Source of the DNA: Legionella waltersii | GTDB taxonomy: Bacteria > Pseudomonadota > Gammaproteobacteria > Legionellales > Legionellaceae | Reading direction: 5' to 3' | Assembly: GCF_001468085.1 (NCBI RefSeq) | Contig: NZ_LNZB01000051.1 | Coordinates: 182,583-246,582 of the forward strand | DNA length: 64,000 bases | Part shown: piece after piece, positions 18,058 through 27,456 of the stretch | How positions within the stretch are numbered: the stretch's first letter is position 1 | Layout of the letters: each line of letters starts with the position of its first letter | Notes under the pieces: generated by a model | Databases searched by the model: none | Seen by the model: only the letters and a program-made list of their open reading frames with translations | What the model was told of the DNA's origin: nothing | Made by a program: the position numbers and the translations under genes

Positions 18058-18873
18058 GTAATAATCTTGATGGTAGTCTTCAGCTGGCCAAAAGGTCTGG
18101 ACTTCTAATAGCTTTGTTGCTACTTGATACCCTCTGTTTGTAAGCTCCTTTATTAAACTCAGAGCCTCTTTCTTTTGATCCTCATTATAATAAAACACTG
18201 CACTCTTGTATTGATAACCAATATCAGGCCCTTGACCATCAACTTGTGTCGGATCATGAGTTTCAAAAAAGCACTTCAGCACATCATGATAGTTCGTTTT
18301 AGAAGGGTCATAGACTACACGAACGGCTTCATAATGCCCGCTATTTCCCGTGCAAACATCTTCATAAGAAGGTTCCACGACATGTCCACCCGTATAACCA
18401 GACTCCACCTTTAGTACACCTGGAATTTGCTTTAAGTAATACTCAACTCCCCAAAAACACCCCCCTGCAAGTATAGCCTCTTCAGTGTCAGTTACCTGGG
18501 CATTAGCCACAAAATCTAACGATGCTGAATTTACACAATGGCGCAAATTATTAGGAGTAAAGTATTCCCCTGTAAACACATGCCCCAAATGAGCATCGCA
18601 TCGAGCGCATAGGATCTCCATTCTTTGCCCATCTGCGTCCGGAACTTGTTTGACGGCATTAGAAATATCGGCGTCAAAGCTCGGCCAGCCACAACCAGAA
18701 CTGAATTGACTGTTGCCCCTGAATAACGCTAATCCACAACGCCTGCATAAGTAAGTTCCATTATTTACCACTTGATTATACTGACCTGTATGTGGGTATT
18801 CGGTGGCTTTATTGCAAATGATTCGTTTTGCGCTAGGAGTTAAGCTGCTTGTTTTATCGAGTTTTGTGTTCAA
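18001..18873 (-). CDS. bifunctional peptide methionine sulfoxide reductase, MsrB-MsrA fusion
   Basis: A 290-residue fusion that repairs both epimers of oxidised methionine. The N-terminal MsrB half has the zinc cysteine pairs CRRC and CARC, GCGWPSF and the catalytic segment HCVNSASLDF. The C-terminal MsrA half starts at the catalytic GGCFWGVEYY and contains VESGYTGG and HYEAVRVVYDP. The order B-A is the reverse of the common A-B fusion. The TTG at 18873 has AGGA upstream; a GTG at 18903 would add ten residues. There is no signal peptide, so it acts in the cytoplasm. Its 3' end is duplicated downstream. Confidence 0.93.
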   Translation of the reverse strand: MNTKLDKTSSLTPSAKRIICNKATEYPHTGQYNQVVNNGTYLCRRCGLALFRGNSQFSSGCGWPSFDADISNAVKQVPDADGQRMEILCARCDAHLGHVFTGEYFTPNNLRHCVNSASLDFVANAQVTDTEEAILAGGCFWGVEYYLKQIPGVLKVESGYTGGHVVEPSYEDVCTGNSGHYEAVRVVYDPSKTNYHDVLKCFFETHDPTQVDGQGPDIGYQYKSAVFYYNEDQKKEALSLIKELTNRGYQVATKLLEVQTFWPAEDYHQDYYFKHQKTPYCHKPIKRFGD

Positions 18874-18939
18874 GATAAAGTCCTTTTTTAGGAAGAGAAA
18901 CACAGGTTACGGTCCTGTGGACCTGCACGAAGGTACGTT

Positions 18940-19020
18940 TTATTTTTCCGCTCCCTGACGGTCGCGGCTCGGATTTGATTGGGAAGATACACCAATAACC
19001 GAGCTACGAGCGTCAGGGGG
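18940..19020. repeat. GAGCCGCGACCGT-family inverted repeat
   Basis: TCCGCTCCCTGACGGTCGCGGCTCGG and its near inverse complement ACCGAGCTACGAGCGTCAGGGGGCGGA, separated by about 27 bases, form a long imperfect hairpin between mltB and msrBA. It may act as the 3' end of the mltB-type transcript. Confidence 0.75.
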
Positions 19021-19039
19021 CGGATAAGGCTTACTCAGC

Positions 19040-20002
19040 TTATTGCGCTTGACAAATTTTATCTGCCATATAACCAATCGCGCCTGCATAATAGATGGAA
19101 TTATTGTAGCGCAAAATCATCTTGTAATTAGGAAACGCTAAAAACGTTGGACCTCCAAATGGCTGAACAATACTCGCTTCCAAATTTTGATTAGGTAATG
19201 GCTCTCCACTCTCAGTTCGCACGCCTAATGCATTCCATTCGCTCACTGGTTTTATAATGCTCTTTCCTTCCAACTTCATGTCGAAGTTTTTAGGTAATTT
19301 GACTTGAATTGCCCAGGGTTCACCAGTATGCCAACCATTTTGTTTCATGTAGTTCGCAATGGAAGCAAAAACATCTGGCTTACTTCTCCAAATGTCTTTT
19401 TTACCATCACCATCATAATCCACCGCGTATTTGACCCAACTGGATGGTAAGAACTGGGGTTGCCCAGAAGCACCGGCCCACTCTCCTTTGAAATCCGTTA
19501 AACTAACATGACCATCATTCAAAATATGAAGGGCTAAGAATAACTCTTTTCTAAAGAAATCTTTGCGTTTTGAATCATAGGCTAAGGTTGCTAGGGCTTT
19601 AATCACTGGGAAATTGCCCATGTAGGTTCCGTAGCTGGTCTCCATGCCCCAAAATGAAACTATAAAACAGGGGTTAACCCCGAAATGTTGCGCCACATCA
19701 TCCAGAATTTCTTTATTTTTCTTGTACTCTTTGCGACCAATCGCTATTCGGTAATTATCCGCACGAGTAGTTCTGTATTTCATAAATGTTAGACGATGCT
19801 CTGGTTGAGAATGTGAAAAACTCTTAATTTGACGACTTGGTTCACGAATACCCGCGAAAGCTTGATCAAAAACAGCTGGAGAGATGCCTTGTTTTAAGGC
19901 TTCTACTCTTACGTCAGCAACCCATTGATCCCAATCTTGACTCGCAAAAGTCATTCCACTGAACAACAAACTAATAACAATAAGGAGGCCCCACTTTTTC
20001 AT
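19040..20002 (-). CDS. MltB-family lytic murein transglycosylase
   Basis: An exported peptidoglycan lytic transglycosylase that cleaves the glycan strand to 1,6-anhydro-muropeptides. The 320-residue product has a signal peptide (LLIVISLLFSGMTFA) without a lipobox cysteine, so it is soluble in the periplasm, unlike E. coli MltB. The catalytic region FWGMETSYGTYMGNFPVIKALATL carries the active-site Glu (quoted as FWGMETSYG and NFPVIKALATL), and GEWAGASGQPQFLPSSWVKYA is the family's second motif. It has its own promoter region shared with the divergent Fak-like gene. Confidence 0.93.
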   Translation of the reverse strand: MKKWGLLIVISLLFSGMTFASQDWDQWVADVRVEALKQGISPAVFDQAFAGIREPSRQIKSFSHSQPEHRLTFMKYRTTRADNYRIAIGRKEYKKNKEILDDVAQHFGVNPCFIVSFWGMETSYGTYMGNFPVIKALATLAYDSKRKDFFRKELFLALHILNDGHVSLTDFKGEWAGASGQPQFLPSSWVKYAVDYDGDGKKDIWRSKPDVFASIANYMKQNGWHTGEPWAIQVKLPKNFDMKLEGKSIIKPVSEWNALGVRTESGEPLPNQNLEASIVQPFGGPTFLAFPNYKMILRYNNSIYYAGAIGYMADKICQAQ

Positions 20003-20176
20003 CGCTCTTCCCCTAATTTTATAATTATAATTCTCTACTATTTTGCTTACTCTTGAATGTTACAATTTTAGAACAACTTCCATACTACTTTATTTTTTTT
20101 ATATAAATCACTATTTTAAAATATTCTCATCCGTGTATTCTAATAAGATAGACCATATCTTCTCAATTAGCCTAAT

Positions 20177-21949
20177 ATGGAAATGAAACACTTGGATGTC
20201 TCCACGATTCATGGTGCGTTTTTAACTGCTTGTGAAGCAATTATAATCAACCGCGAAAACCTGAATGCCATTAATTTATTTCCAGTAGCGGATGGGGACA
20301 CCGGAGATAACATGTCCTCAACTGCCTTGGCTATTATAACCCACTCTTGCAGCAAATCATCCTTAAAAGAAACATTGCAATCACTTGCCCATTCGGCTCT
20401 TTTAGGAGCTCGAGGAAACTCCGGGATGATCTTTTCTCAGTTCTTCAACGGACTGACAGAAGCTGAAGTAAGTGCAGAAAAGATTGACCCACCAACTTTC
20501 GCACAATTAATCTCAAAAGCGAGTGCAAGTGTCCGCTCCTCTATATTAAACCCCGTAGAGGGTACAATAATAACGGTTATCGACGCTTGGTCAGCCAGTA
20601 TCAACAAATTAGTAAAAGAGTTCAATTGTTTTAAAAAAATGCTGTCTGCAACTTTGTCTGAAGTCGCTCTTGCTTTGCAGAGTACAGCCATCACTTTACC
20701 CGTTCTAAAAGACGCAAAAGTCGTTGACTCTGGCGCCTTAGGATTTTATCACTTTATCAATGGATTTGTTGACTATTTAAATAATCCTCGTGAAATTAAC
20801 AAAGAACACCTGCAAGTTGGGCAAACTGAAACACTTCATGAGCCGCCTTCTAACGGCATACAACCAACCCAACGTTACTGCACTGAAATATTGCTCAGTG
20901 GTAACGATCTTAATAGAACCGATATTGCCAAAAATTTAGAACAATTCGGTGACAGTGTAGTGAGTAGTGGTAACTCCACTCTCTGTAGAGTGCATGTGCA
21001 CTGCAAACAACCCTCTCTTGTTTTTGAAGCGCTGATGAAGAAAGGAACAATTACTCAAGCTAAAGCAGAAGATATGTTGAGGCAGTTCCAGATTATACAC
21101 CAAGCAAAATATCCCATTGCTTTGGTCACCGATTCCAGTGCTGATATTCCACAGAGCATTCTTGATCACTATCAAATTCATATCATTCAACTCAACATGC
21201 ATCTTGATGAGCATCATTTAATTGATCGCATTTGCGTGAATCAGGAGACATTTTACAACAATCTACCCAAGCTAAAAAGTTACCCCAAAACCTCATTTCC
21301 TTCACCCGCACTCATTAAGACGCAAATAAGTCATTTAGCCAAGCATTACCAAGAGGTATTGGTTTTACCAATCGCACAATCACTAAGTGGCACTCACGAT
21401 GCAATCGTTAAAGCATCGGAAGGGATGAAGAATGTTCATGTCATAAACTCACGCCTTACCTCAGTTGGCCTGGGATTTTTAGTGTCTCATGCCGCCCAAT
21501 TGATTGATTCTGGCTTAGACATAAACAACATTAAACAGCAACTACTGCGAAAAATTCCTAACATCAACGTCTATGTGTATGTGGATCAATTTGAATCTCT
21601 AATCCGCAGTGGGCGCATCAGCAGGCTAAGTGGAAAAATCGCGCAATTTGCCAATCTTAAGCCGATAATTACTCTTGATGAACTTGGTAAAGCAGTCGTA
21701 TTCGATAAAGCATTCAGTGAACTAAAAGCTTGGGATAAAATAATTCAGCATGCAAAAACACGAAGACCAGACGGTGCAATTGACAACTATGCGCTTGTAC
21801 ATGCAGGGGTTCCCGATAAAATTCAGCAATTTGCTAAGCTTACTTCAGAGTCCTTTAACAAAGAGCCCCTGTTTATAGAACACGTCTCAACAGCGCTTGG
21901 TCTTCATGCTGGGAAGGGGGGGATAGGGTTGGCTGTCATGCTGGAATAG
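20177..21949 (+). CDS. FakA-FakB-like fusion: DhaL/Dak2 kinase domain plus DegV fatty-acid-binding domain
   Basis: A 590-residue cytoplasmic protein. Residues 1-200 form a DhaL/Dak2 domain with the metal/ATP motif D39-GDTGDNM46 and GARGNSGMIFSQF. Residues about 215-300 match the next FakA region (RYCTEILL, FGDSVVSSG, RVHVHC, AEDMLRQFQ). From about 313 a DegV fold begins (ALVTDSSADIP, KTSFPSPALI, PIAQSLSGTHDA, SLIRSGRISRL). In Firmicutes, FakA phosphorylates a fatty acid held by the separate DegV protein FakB. Here kinase and carrier are one chain, which suggests a self-contained fatty-acid kinase; the activity is inferred. Confidence 0.88.
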   Translation: MEMKHLDVSTIHGAFLTACEAIIINRENLNAINLFPVADGDTGDNMSSTALAIITHSCSKSSLKETLQSLAHSALLGARGNSGMIFSQFFNGLTEAEVSAEKIDPPTFAQLISKASASVRSSILNPVEGTIITVIDAWSASINKLVKEFNCFKKMLSATLSEVALALQSTAITLPVLKDAKVVDSGALGFYHFINGFVDYLNNPREINKEHLQVGQTETLHEPPSNGIQPTQRYCTEILLSGNDLNRTDIAKNLEQFGDSVVSSGNSTLCRVHVHCKQPSLVFEALMKKGTITQAKAEDMLRQFQIIHQAKYPIALVTDSSADIPQSILDHYQIHIIQLNMHLDEHHLIDRICVNQETFYNNLPKLKSYPKTSFPSPALIKTQISHLAKHYQEVLVLPIAQSLSGTHDAIVKASEGMKNVHVINSRLTSVGLGFLVSHAAQLIDSGLDINNIKQQLLRKIPNINVYVYVDQFESLIRSGRISRLSGKIAQFANLKPIITLDELGKAVVFDKAFSELKAWDKIIQHAKTRRPDGAIDNYALVHAGVPDKIQQFAKLTSESFNKEPLFIEHVSTALGLHAGKGGIGLAVMLE

Positions 21950-21979
21950 AGCTAGGGCTTACGCCCCCTCAATCCTCGC

Positions 21980-23173
21980 TTATTCGCTTCGTAAAGAAAC
22001 AATTGGCTCTAATCTAGCCGCTCGTTTCGCAGGGTAATATCCAAAGAAAATTCCCGTGGCTGCTGATACCAAAAATCCGGCAATGGGTGGGAGTAAATAA
22101 ATTGAAAAAGTCCAATCACTAAAATAGGCAACTATCCTGGTAAATAGTAATCCAAGGGCAACTCCAAACACGCCCCCTAGTAAAGAGAGCATGACAGACT
22201 CCGCTAAAAATAAAGACTGAATTTCCTTGTTTTTGGCCCCAACCGCTTTGCGAATCCCTATTTCTTTCTTACGCTCACTCACAGACACAAGCATTACATT
22301 CATGACGCCAATCCCTCCAACAATGAGAGAAATACCACCAATAACAGCCAATAACAGTGTGAAGATGCGCCCTTGACTTTCCATACTGGCTATAATTTGT
22401 TTAGCACTTCGTGGAAACACACTCAATTTGGGTGCCTGAGAGCCTATGATTTGTTTTATGTCCTCAATCACTTCATCGATCGGACTGTCTGGTTTTAATA
22501 ATAAAACGGCGTTGTTGATTTTTGCATCTTTACTCACAAGGCTCATTCCTGCAAGAGGAATGATGACCGCTTGGTTAATGTCCTCATTAAAAAATCCATT
22601 TTCCTTCCAACGCTCAGCCACACCTATGATGGTATATAGGGACTGTCCTATGCGCAATTGCTTTCCAATTGGATCATCTTGACTGATTTCTTTAATTTGA
22701 TTGGCTAACCCATTTCCAATCACGCAGTAGTGCTCATAAGAATCCAAATAGGAAACAAAATGTCCTCGTTCAAGATCAATATGAATAATGCTGGCTAAAC
22801 TTTCATCTGCCCCAATAACAGCTCCCTGCATGACCCTGCCATTAAAACTGATGGGCTGATAGGCTGTACTATAGGGCGCCAAATTTAATACATAGGGAAT
22901 GCTATCCCCAACAAGCTGCCATTGTGAAATCGATAAAGAATCAGATTCACTATGCGATTTATTGGGCGTTTTTTGATAGACAGACACCGCTAATAAATCA
23001 GTGCCTAAGGCTTTAAATTGCTCTAGCGCTTTTTCAGTAGCTAATTGCCCACAACTTACCAAAGCAACAACGGCAGCTGTGCCCACTAAAATACCTAATA
23101 CAGCCAGTACAGAACGTAGTTTAGAGGAGGTTAGATTAACGAGCGCTTGTTGACAGTGGCTAAAGAAATTCAT
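21980..23173 (-). CDS. MacB-type ABC transporter permease
   Basis: A 397-residue permease with the MacB/FtsX topology: one N-terminal membrane span (RSVLAVLGILVGTAAVVALV), a large periplasmic domain (about 45-265) and three C-terminal spans. SVSERKKEIGIRKAVGAKN is the conserved cytoplasmic loop. The ATPase is a separate protein here, while E. coli MacB has both in one chain. It is the last gene of the TolC-HlyD-ATPase-permease operon, overlapping the ATPase stop as ATGA. Confidence 0.93.
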   Translation of the reverse strand: MNFFSHCQQALVNLTSSKLRSVLAVLGILVGTAAVVALVSCGQLATEKALEQFKALGTDLLAVSVYQKTPNKSHSESDSLSISQWQLVGDSIPYVLNLAPYSTAYQPISFNGRVMQGAVIGADESLASIIHIDLERGHFVSYLDSYEHYCVIGNGLANQIKEISQDDPIGKQLRIGQSLYTIIGVAERWKENGFFNEDINQAVIIPLAGMSLVSKDAKINNAVLLLKPDSPIDEVIEDIKQIIGSQAPKLSVFPRSAKQIIASMESQGRIFTLLLAVIGGISLIVGGIGVMNVMLVSVSERKKEIGIRKAVGAKNKEIQSLFLAESVMLSLLGGVFGVALGLLFTRIVAYFSDWTFSIYLLPPIAGFLVSAATGIFFGYYPAKRAARLEPIVSLRSE

Positions 23174-23859
23174 TGCCTGCTCTCCGAGACAACAGCTCCA
23201 TCAGCAAGTGTTATTCTTCGCTTGCATTGAGCAGCTACCTGTTCGTCATGCGTTACCATAATAATGGTTCTACCTTCAGCATTTAGTCCCAAAAATAAAT
23301 TCATGACTTCCGTCCCAGTCTTTGAATCTAAAGCACCAGTCGGTTCATCGGCCAAAATAACTTGTGGATCAGTGACTAAGGCCCTAGCTATAGCTACTCG
23401 CTGCTGCTGCCCGCCTGATAATTGCGTGGGGCGGTGCTGAAGAAACTTAGACATGCCGACTTTATCTAATGCACTACTCACTTTCTCCTTGATTTCAGTT
23501 TGACTAACTCCTCGATAGGTCAATGGTAACGCCACATTTTGCATCGCGGTTAATCGAGGAAGTAAATTAAATTGTTGAAACACAAAACCGATGTGCTTGT
23601 TTCTCAGTTCTGCTGCCTCATCAGAACTTAGACCCGCAACAGGCTTGCTCTTTAAAATATAATGGCCTTGATCCGGTTTATCCAATAAGCCAATGATATT
23701 CATTAAAGTTGATTTTCCTGACCCAGAGGCTCCTACGATTGCCAGCAAATCCCCCTCATACACATCCAATGAAACTTGCTTTAATACAGTAGTACTAATT
23801 CCTTCCAGATGATACGTTTTTACAAGTTCCTTTAGCTGGATCAGCGGGGCATCAGTCAT
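23170..23859 (-). CDS. ABC transporter ATPase (MacB/LolD-type)
   Basis: A 229-residue ATPase that powers the adjacent permease. Walker A is GASGSGKSTLMN, the Q-loop FVFQQFNLLPRLTA, the ABC signature LSGGQQQRVAIARAL, Walker B VILADEPTGALD, and the H-loop VTHDE. The ATG at 23859 fits the family start (TDAPLIQLKELVKTYH); the ORF extends 14 codons further upstream into the hlyD-like gene. It overlaps that gene by eight bases. Confidence 0.94.
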   Translation of the reverse strand: MTDAPLIQLKELVKTYHLEGISTTVLKQVSLDVYEGDLLAIVGASGSGKSTLMNIIGLLDKPDQGHYILKSKPVAGLSSDEAAELRNKHIGFVFQQFNLLPRLTAMQNVALPLTYRGVSQTEIKEKVSSALDKVGMSKFLQHRPTQLSGGQQQRVAIARALVTDPQVILADEPTGALDSKTGTEVMNLFLGLNAEGRTIIMVTHDEQVAAQCKRRITLADGAVVSESRQ

Positions 23860-24997
23860 ACACCACCACATCACCTGCATGCAGGCCACTCTCAACAACA
23901 ACAGAATCAGCCTGAGCAGGCCCCGTAGTGATTACTCGTTTTTGTAGGTCGCCCTGAGCCAACTGAACCTGAACGACACTGTTTCCTTTTTCTCGTTTTA
24001 CAGCCGCTATTGGGATCACTAATTGATCATTTGAATCTGCATTGAGCTCAATTGAGGCACTCATTCCTACCTTAATCCAGGATTGCTGTTCTTTCGTTAA
24101 AGAGCTTACTTCTACGACTGCAGAAAAGGAAGGTAAGCCTCCGTTGTTTGTGTTGGATGCTTGAGCATTTACTGCTACTAATTTGCCTTTTAACTGCTGC
24201 TTTCCGAAGGCAACTCCACTGATGTTCGCTGACATGCCGGGTTTAATCTTATCAATGTCAATTTCAGGAACATCAATTTCAACGCTAATCCCACTTAAAT
24301 CACCGATTAGAGCAATAACCTGCCCTGATTTAACAGCTGATCCAACGGTTATGCGGTTTGTTTTTTCTTCTCCTGATTTAGGTGGATACAGCATTATTCC
24401 ATCGTTGGGTGCTTTTAATTGAATTAAATTATGGCTTGTAGTTAGTATTTTTCTGACTTTTTCAAAATCTGATAAACTTAGATTCGACAGGTTTTGTGAA
24501 CTTTTATCATCCAACTTTTCCAACATTTCAGTCAATTTTCGAGTAGACTGCATTAGGGTCATTCTTGCAGTATCTAATCCAGATTTTTCACTTAAGTAAT
24601 TGTTTTTGGAGATTAATCCAGCTTCCCAAAGCTCTTTAGTCCCCACAAATTTAGCTTTTGAAATGGAGTAACTGTCTTTGGCTTTTAAATAGTCTGTCAA
24701 AGTATCATTGTACTGTTTTTGTAATTCCGTTGAATTTAAAGTTAAAACCACATCCCCTTTCTTTACCATCTGTCCGTAATGGAAATTCATGCTTTCGACA
24801 ACGGCTTCGATGGGACTGGTTAAGCTATTTTCATGCAATGGTTGTACTGTACCTGTAAAATGCAATGTTTTGTGTATCGGCTGCGCCTTTACCTTGAAGG
24901 TATTTTGCGAGCTTGATACTGATTTATCTTGGCCGCCACAGGAAGCCAATGTGCATAGCAAAATAATTATAGAGCTGATCTTCAAATAGTTGTTCAT
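23852..24997 (-). CDS. MacA/HlyD-type periplasmic adaptor lipoprotein
   Basis: The membrane-fusion subunit linking the inner-membrane ABC transporter to the outer-membrane channel. The 381-residue product starts with a lipoprotein signal (IIILLCTLASC, Cys near residue 20), then a lipoyl half-motif (VESMNFHYGQMVKKGDVV), a helical hairpin (about 90-170) and the second lipoyl half plus beta-barrel (VKSGQVIALIGDLSGISVEIDV in pieces). The ATG at 24997 overlaps the TolC-like stop as ATGA. The lipid anchor replaces the membrane helix of E. coli MacA. Confidence 0.92.
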   Translation of the reverse strand: MNNYLKISSIIILLCTLASCGGQDKSVSSSQNTFKVKAQPIHKTLHFTGTVQPLHENSLTSPIEAVVESMNFHYGQMVKKGDVVLTLNSTELQKQYNDTLTDYLKAKDSYSISKAKFVGTKELWEAGLISKNNYLSEKSGLDTARMTLMQSTRKLTEMLEKLDDKSSQNLSNLSLSDFEKVRKILTTSHNLIQLKAPNDGIMLYPPKSGEEKTNRITVGSAVKSGQVIALIGDLSGISVEIDVPEIDIDKIKPGMSANISGVAFGKQQLKGKLVAVNAQASNTNNGGLPSFSAVVEVSSLTKEQQSWIKVGMSASIELNADSNDQLVIPIAAVKREKGNSVVQVQLAQGDLQKRVITTGPAQADSVVVESGLHAGDVVVYD

Positions 24998-26625
24998 CCA
25001 CCATACCTTAATTGTATTTGCCAATAATCCAGCGTGGTTCCTAATGTTCGTTGTAGTGCCGAGAGCTGATTAAGATAGGCAATCTTTGCGCCTATTAACC
25101 CTGACTGAGCCTGAATTAATTGGTTCTGTGTATTGCTCACATCCAGAGCACTAGAAAAACCGGCTTGTTGTTTTTTCTTTTCCAATGCATAAGATTGCTC
25201 AGCTAATTTCACCTGTTTTTGTGCTAATTCATAGCGTTTTGCCAAGCTTTGAATATTGTTAATGGTGTTAGTAATGTTGGTAATGAGTGCTCTTTTAGCC
25301 GCTATCAAATTAATCCTGTCTTTTTCCAATTGCACTTTGGCATTAATTAATTGACTGCGTCGATTGAGATCATTCAAAGGGACAGTTAATGTTACTCTCG
25401 CCGATTCTGTAATATTATTCCCATTGTAAATGCCACTTAAACCATTCCCAGTTCCCGTTAAATCATTGGCTGTTCCACCTTGCACGTTTCCAGCAAGGTC
25501 CAATTGCCAGAGTTGTTGGTTTTTTGCCACATTATAAGCTCTTTCGTCTGCGCGTAATGCCATCTGTTGGGCTAAATATTGCGTATTGTGATTGAGAGCC
25601 AATTCAATGGACTCCTTGAGATCTGGAATGATGATCTTTTTAATTGCAACATCATTGGGTACGGATAAGCGCATTTCTGGATCTAGCCCAATGATCTGCA
25701 GCAAATCCTGAGTAGCAATCTTAAAGTCGTTTTCTCCCTGTTCAACCAACAAACTTAATGACTCGATTTGATAGGATTGTTGAATGTTTGCTGTGGGTTC
25801 TAACTGTCCGGCGTCAATCTTTTTTTCGTTAATGCGATAGGACTTTTTCGCCTCTTTTAATTGCAGGCGCTGATTTTGTACATTATTGCCGCTTAAAATT
25901 AAAGACCTGTAAGCAGAAATGACTTGGGTAATTTGGTCAATGACTGATTGTTGCAAATTTAGTTTATTCAACCACTCTTTATCAATTGAATTCAATAAAT
26001 TGGCTTCATTTGCTGATTTGCCAAATCCTCGTAATAAGGGTTGGGTTATGGAAAAATTCAAAACAGGGTTATAACTGTTGTTCACTGACACATTATTATC
26101 AATAGAAACAGATGCTTTTGTACCTAATTTTGTTTTTAGGTCCAGCTCTGGACTAGCTAAGAATGTATGAGTAGTCGAACTTCCGACCCCTTGGAATGTG
26201 CTTTTTTGCGCATTACCAGAAGCGGCTAGTGCGTATTGCAATTCAAATTCATTGTTAGCAATGCGTAACTGGTATCGTTGAATGATCCGATCCAACTCCG
26301 CATTTTGAATATTAGCATTGTATCGGAGTGCGAGAAGTATGGCCTCCCTTATGCTTAAGTGCTGTATGGTTTTCTTTTTTGATTCTGGGGAGGTTGGCAA
26401 CTCTATCCAATTTTTTAGCATATACTCAGGATCGTTGATCGCTTCCCTTAATCGAGCTCCTGCTAAATCCACGCGCTGTGCTTCACCAATAGGGTCATCG
26501 ACCCAAGTGTACAATCCTATATTGTTTGTTGAATCAGAATACGTTGGTCCATAATAAAAGCAACCTAAACATAGGATACTTAGAATTCCAAGAGAACGTA
26601 TGTTTTTATTGATCAAGTTCACCAA
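24994..26625 (-). CDS. TolC-family outer-membrane efflux protein
   Basis: A 543-residue outer-membrane channel, first gene of the export operon. A signal-like hydrophobic N-terminus (LGILSILCLGCFYYG) is followed by two TolC repeats rich in Gln, Asn and Leu. Typical segments are SIREAILLALRYNANIQNAEL, FSITQPLLRGFG and VTLTVPLNDLNRRSQLINAKVQ (quoted in part). It probably completes a type I-like MacAB-TolC export system; the cargo (antibiotic, peptide, siderophore or toxin) is not visible. The start is TTG 26625 or the adjacent GTG 26622. It begins nine bases after apaH. Confidence 0.9.
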   Translation of the reverse strand: MVNLINKNIRSLGILSILCLGCFYYGPTYSDSTNNIGLYTWVDDPIGEAQRVDLAGARLREAINDPEYMLKNWIELPTSPESKKKTIQHLSIREAILLALRYNANIQNAELDRIIQRYQLRIANNEFELQYALAASGNAQKSTFQGVGSSTTHTFLASPELDLKTKLGTKASVSIDNNVSVNNSYNPVLNFSITQPLLRGFGKSANEANLLNSIDKEWLNKLNLQQSVIDQITQVISAYRSLILSGNNVQNQRLQLKEAKKSYRINEKKIDAGQLEPTANIQQSYQIESLSLLVEQGENDFKIATQDLLQIIGLDPEMRLSVPNDVAIKKIIIPDLKESIELALNHNTQYLAQQMALRADERAYNVAKNQQLWQLDLAGNVQGGTANDLTGTGNGLSGIYNGNNITESARVTLTVPLNDLNRRSQLINAKVQLEKDRINLIAAKRALITNITNTINNIQSLAKRYELAQKQVKLAEQSYALEKKKQQAGFSSALDVSNTQNQLIQAQSGLIGAKIAYLNQLSALQRTLGTTLDYWQIQLRYGG

Positions 26626-26634
26626 AATTATCGC

Positions 26635-27456
26635 CTATAGTTCATTTAATCCTGGAACGCTAAATCGTCTCTTATCCTGTAAACGCAAAGCCGTTAATTG
26701 ACCGCCCCAAAGACAGCCTGTATCAATTGCATGTATATGAGGATTGGGACTTTTACCCAACAAGGCAGCCCAATGTCCAAACACAATATCCACCTCAATC
26801 TCTTTCCGCCCTGGAACACTAAACCAAGGATATAAATTTGGTGGTGCGCCTGCTATTTCCCCTTTATAGTCTAAGTTTAAACGTCCCAGTGCGTCACAAA
26901 AACGCATACGGGTGAAATAATTGGTAATCAGTCTAAGTCTATCCACCCCATGGAGTTCATTAGACCATTCATTCGGATTATTTCCATACATACTTCCTAG
27001 AAATTTTTCGAAATCATCCCCAGAAAGAACATCCTCCAACTCACGAGCTAAGGATGTAGCTTGATCTAAATCCCAGATAGGCGCTATGCCTGCATGGCAC
27101 ATGACCAAATTGAACTCGGATGAAAAACACAGAATGGATTGCTTCCTTAGCCAATGACCAATTTCAGCACCATCGTCAGCTTGCATGACTTGTTCAATTG
27201 TATCATCATGCCCTTTCCAAGGCTTTTGTCCAAACAATGACCCTAATAAATGTAAATCGTGATTACCTAGAGTGATGTTGGGTTTTAAAGGTAGGCCTTT
27301 AATAAATCGCAAAACTTGAAGAGAATCTGGCCCACGATTGACTAGATCCCCTACAAACCATAACTTATCTTCACGTTCGTTAAAGTCAATCAACTCCAAT
27401 AAACGTTGTAACGGTTCATAGCAACCCTGAACATCACCAATAGCATAATCAGACAC
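26635..27456 (-). CDS. apaH: symmetrical bis(5'-nucleosyl)-tetraphosphatase ApaH
   Basis: ApaH hydrolyses Ap4A to two ADP and also removes Np4 caps from RNA. The 273-residue protein carries the metallophosphatase motifs [17 protein letters not shown] and GNHDLH, and later CHAGI and FGHWA. It starts at a GTG with GGAG upstream, and its start overlaps the end of the TraI_2-like gene by eight bases. In E. coli rsmA-apaG-apaH are linked; here apaG is absent and a different gene lies between rsmA and apaH. Confidence 0.96.
   Translation of the reverse strand: MSDYAIGDVQGCYEPLQRLLELIDFNEREDKLWFVGDLVNRGPDSLQVLRFIKGLPLKPNITLGNHDLHLLGSLFGQKPWKGHDDTIEQVMQADDGAEIGHWLRKQSILCFSSEFNLVMCHAGIAPIWDLDQATSLARELEDVLSGDDFEKFLGSMYGNNPNEWSNELHGVDRLRLITNYFTRMRFCDALGRLNLDYKGEIAGAPPNLYPWFSVPGRKEIEVDIVFGHWAALLGKSPNPHIHAIDTGCLWGGQLTALRLQDKRRFSVPGLNEL

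Noticed and set aside
18001-18414. Plus-strand open frames under msrB-msrA
   Set aside because: They lack ribosome sites and family similarity and are shadows of the strongly conserved minus-strand gene.
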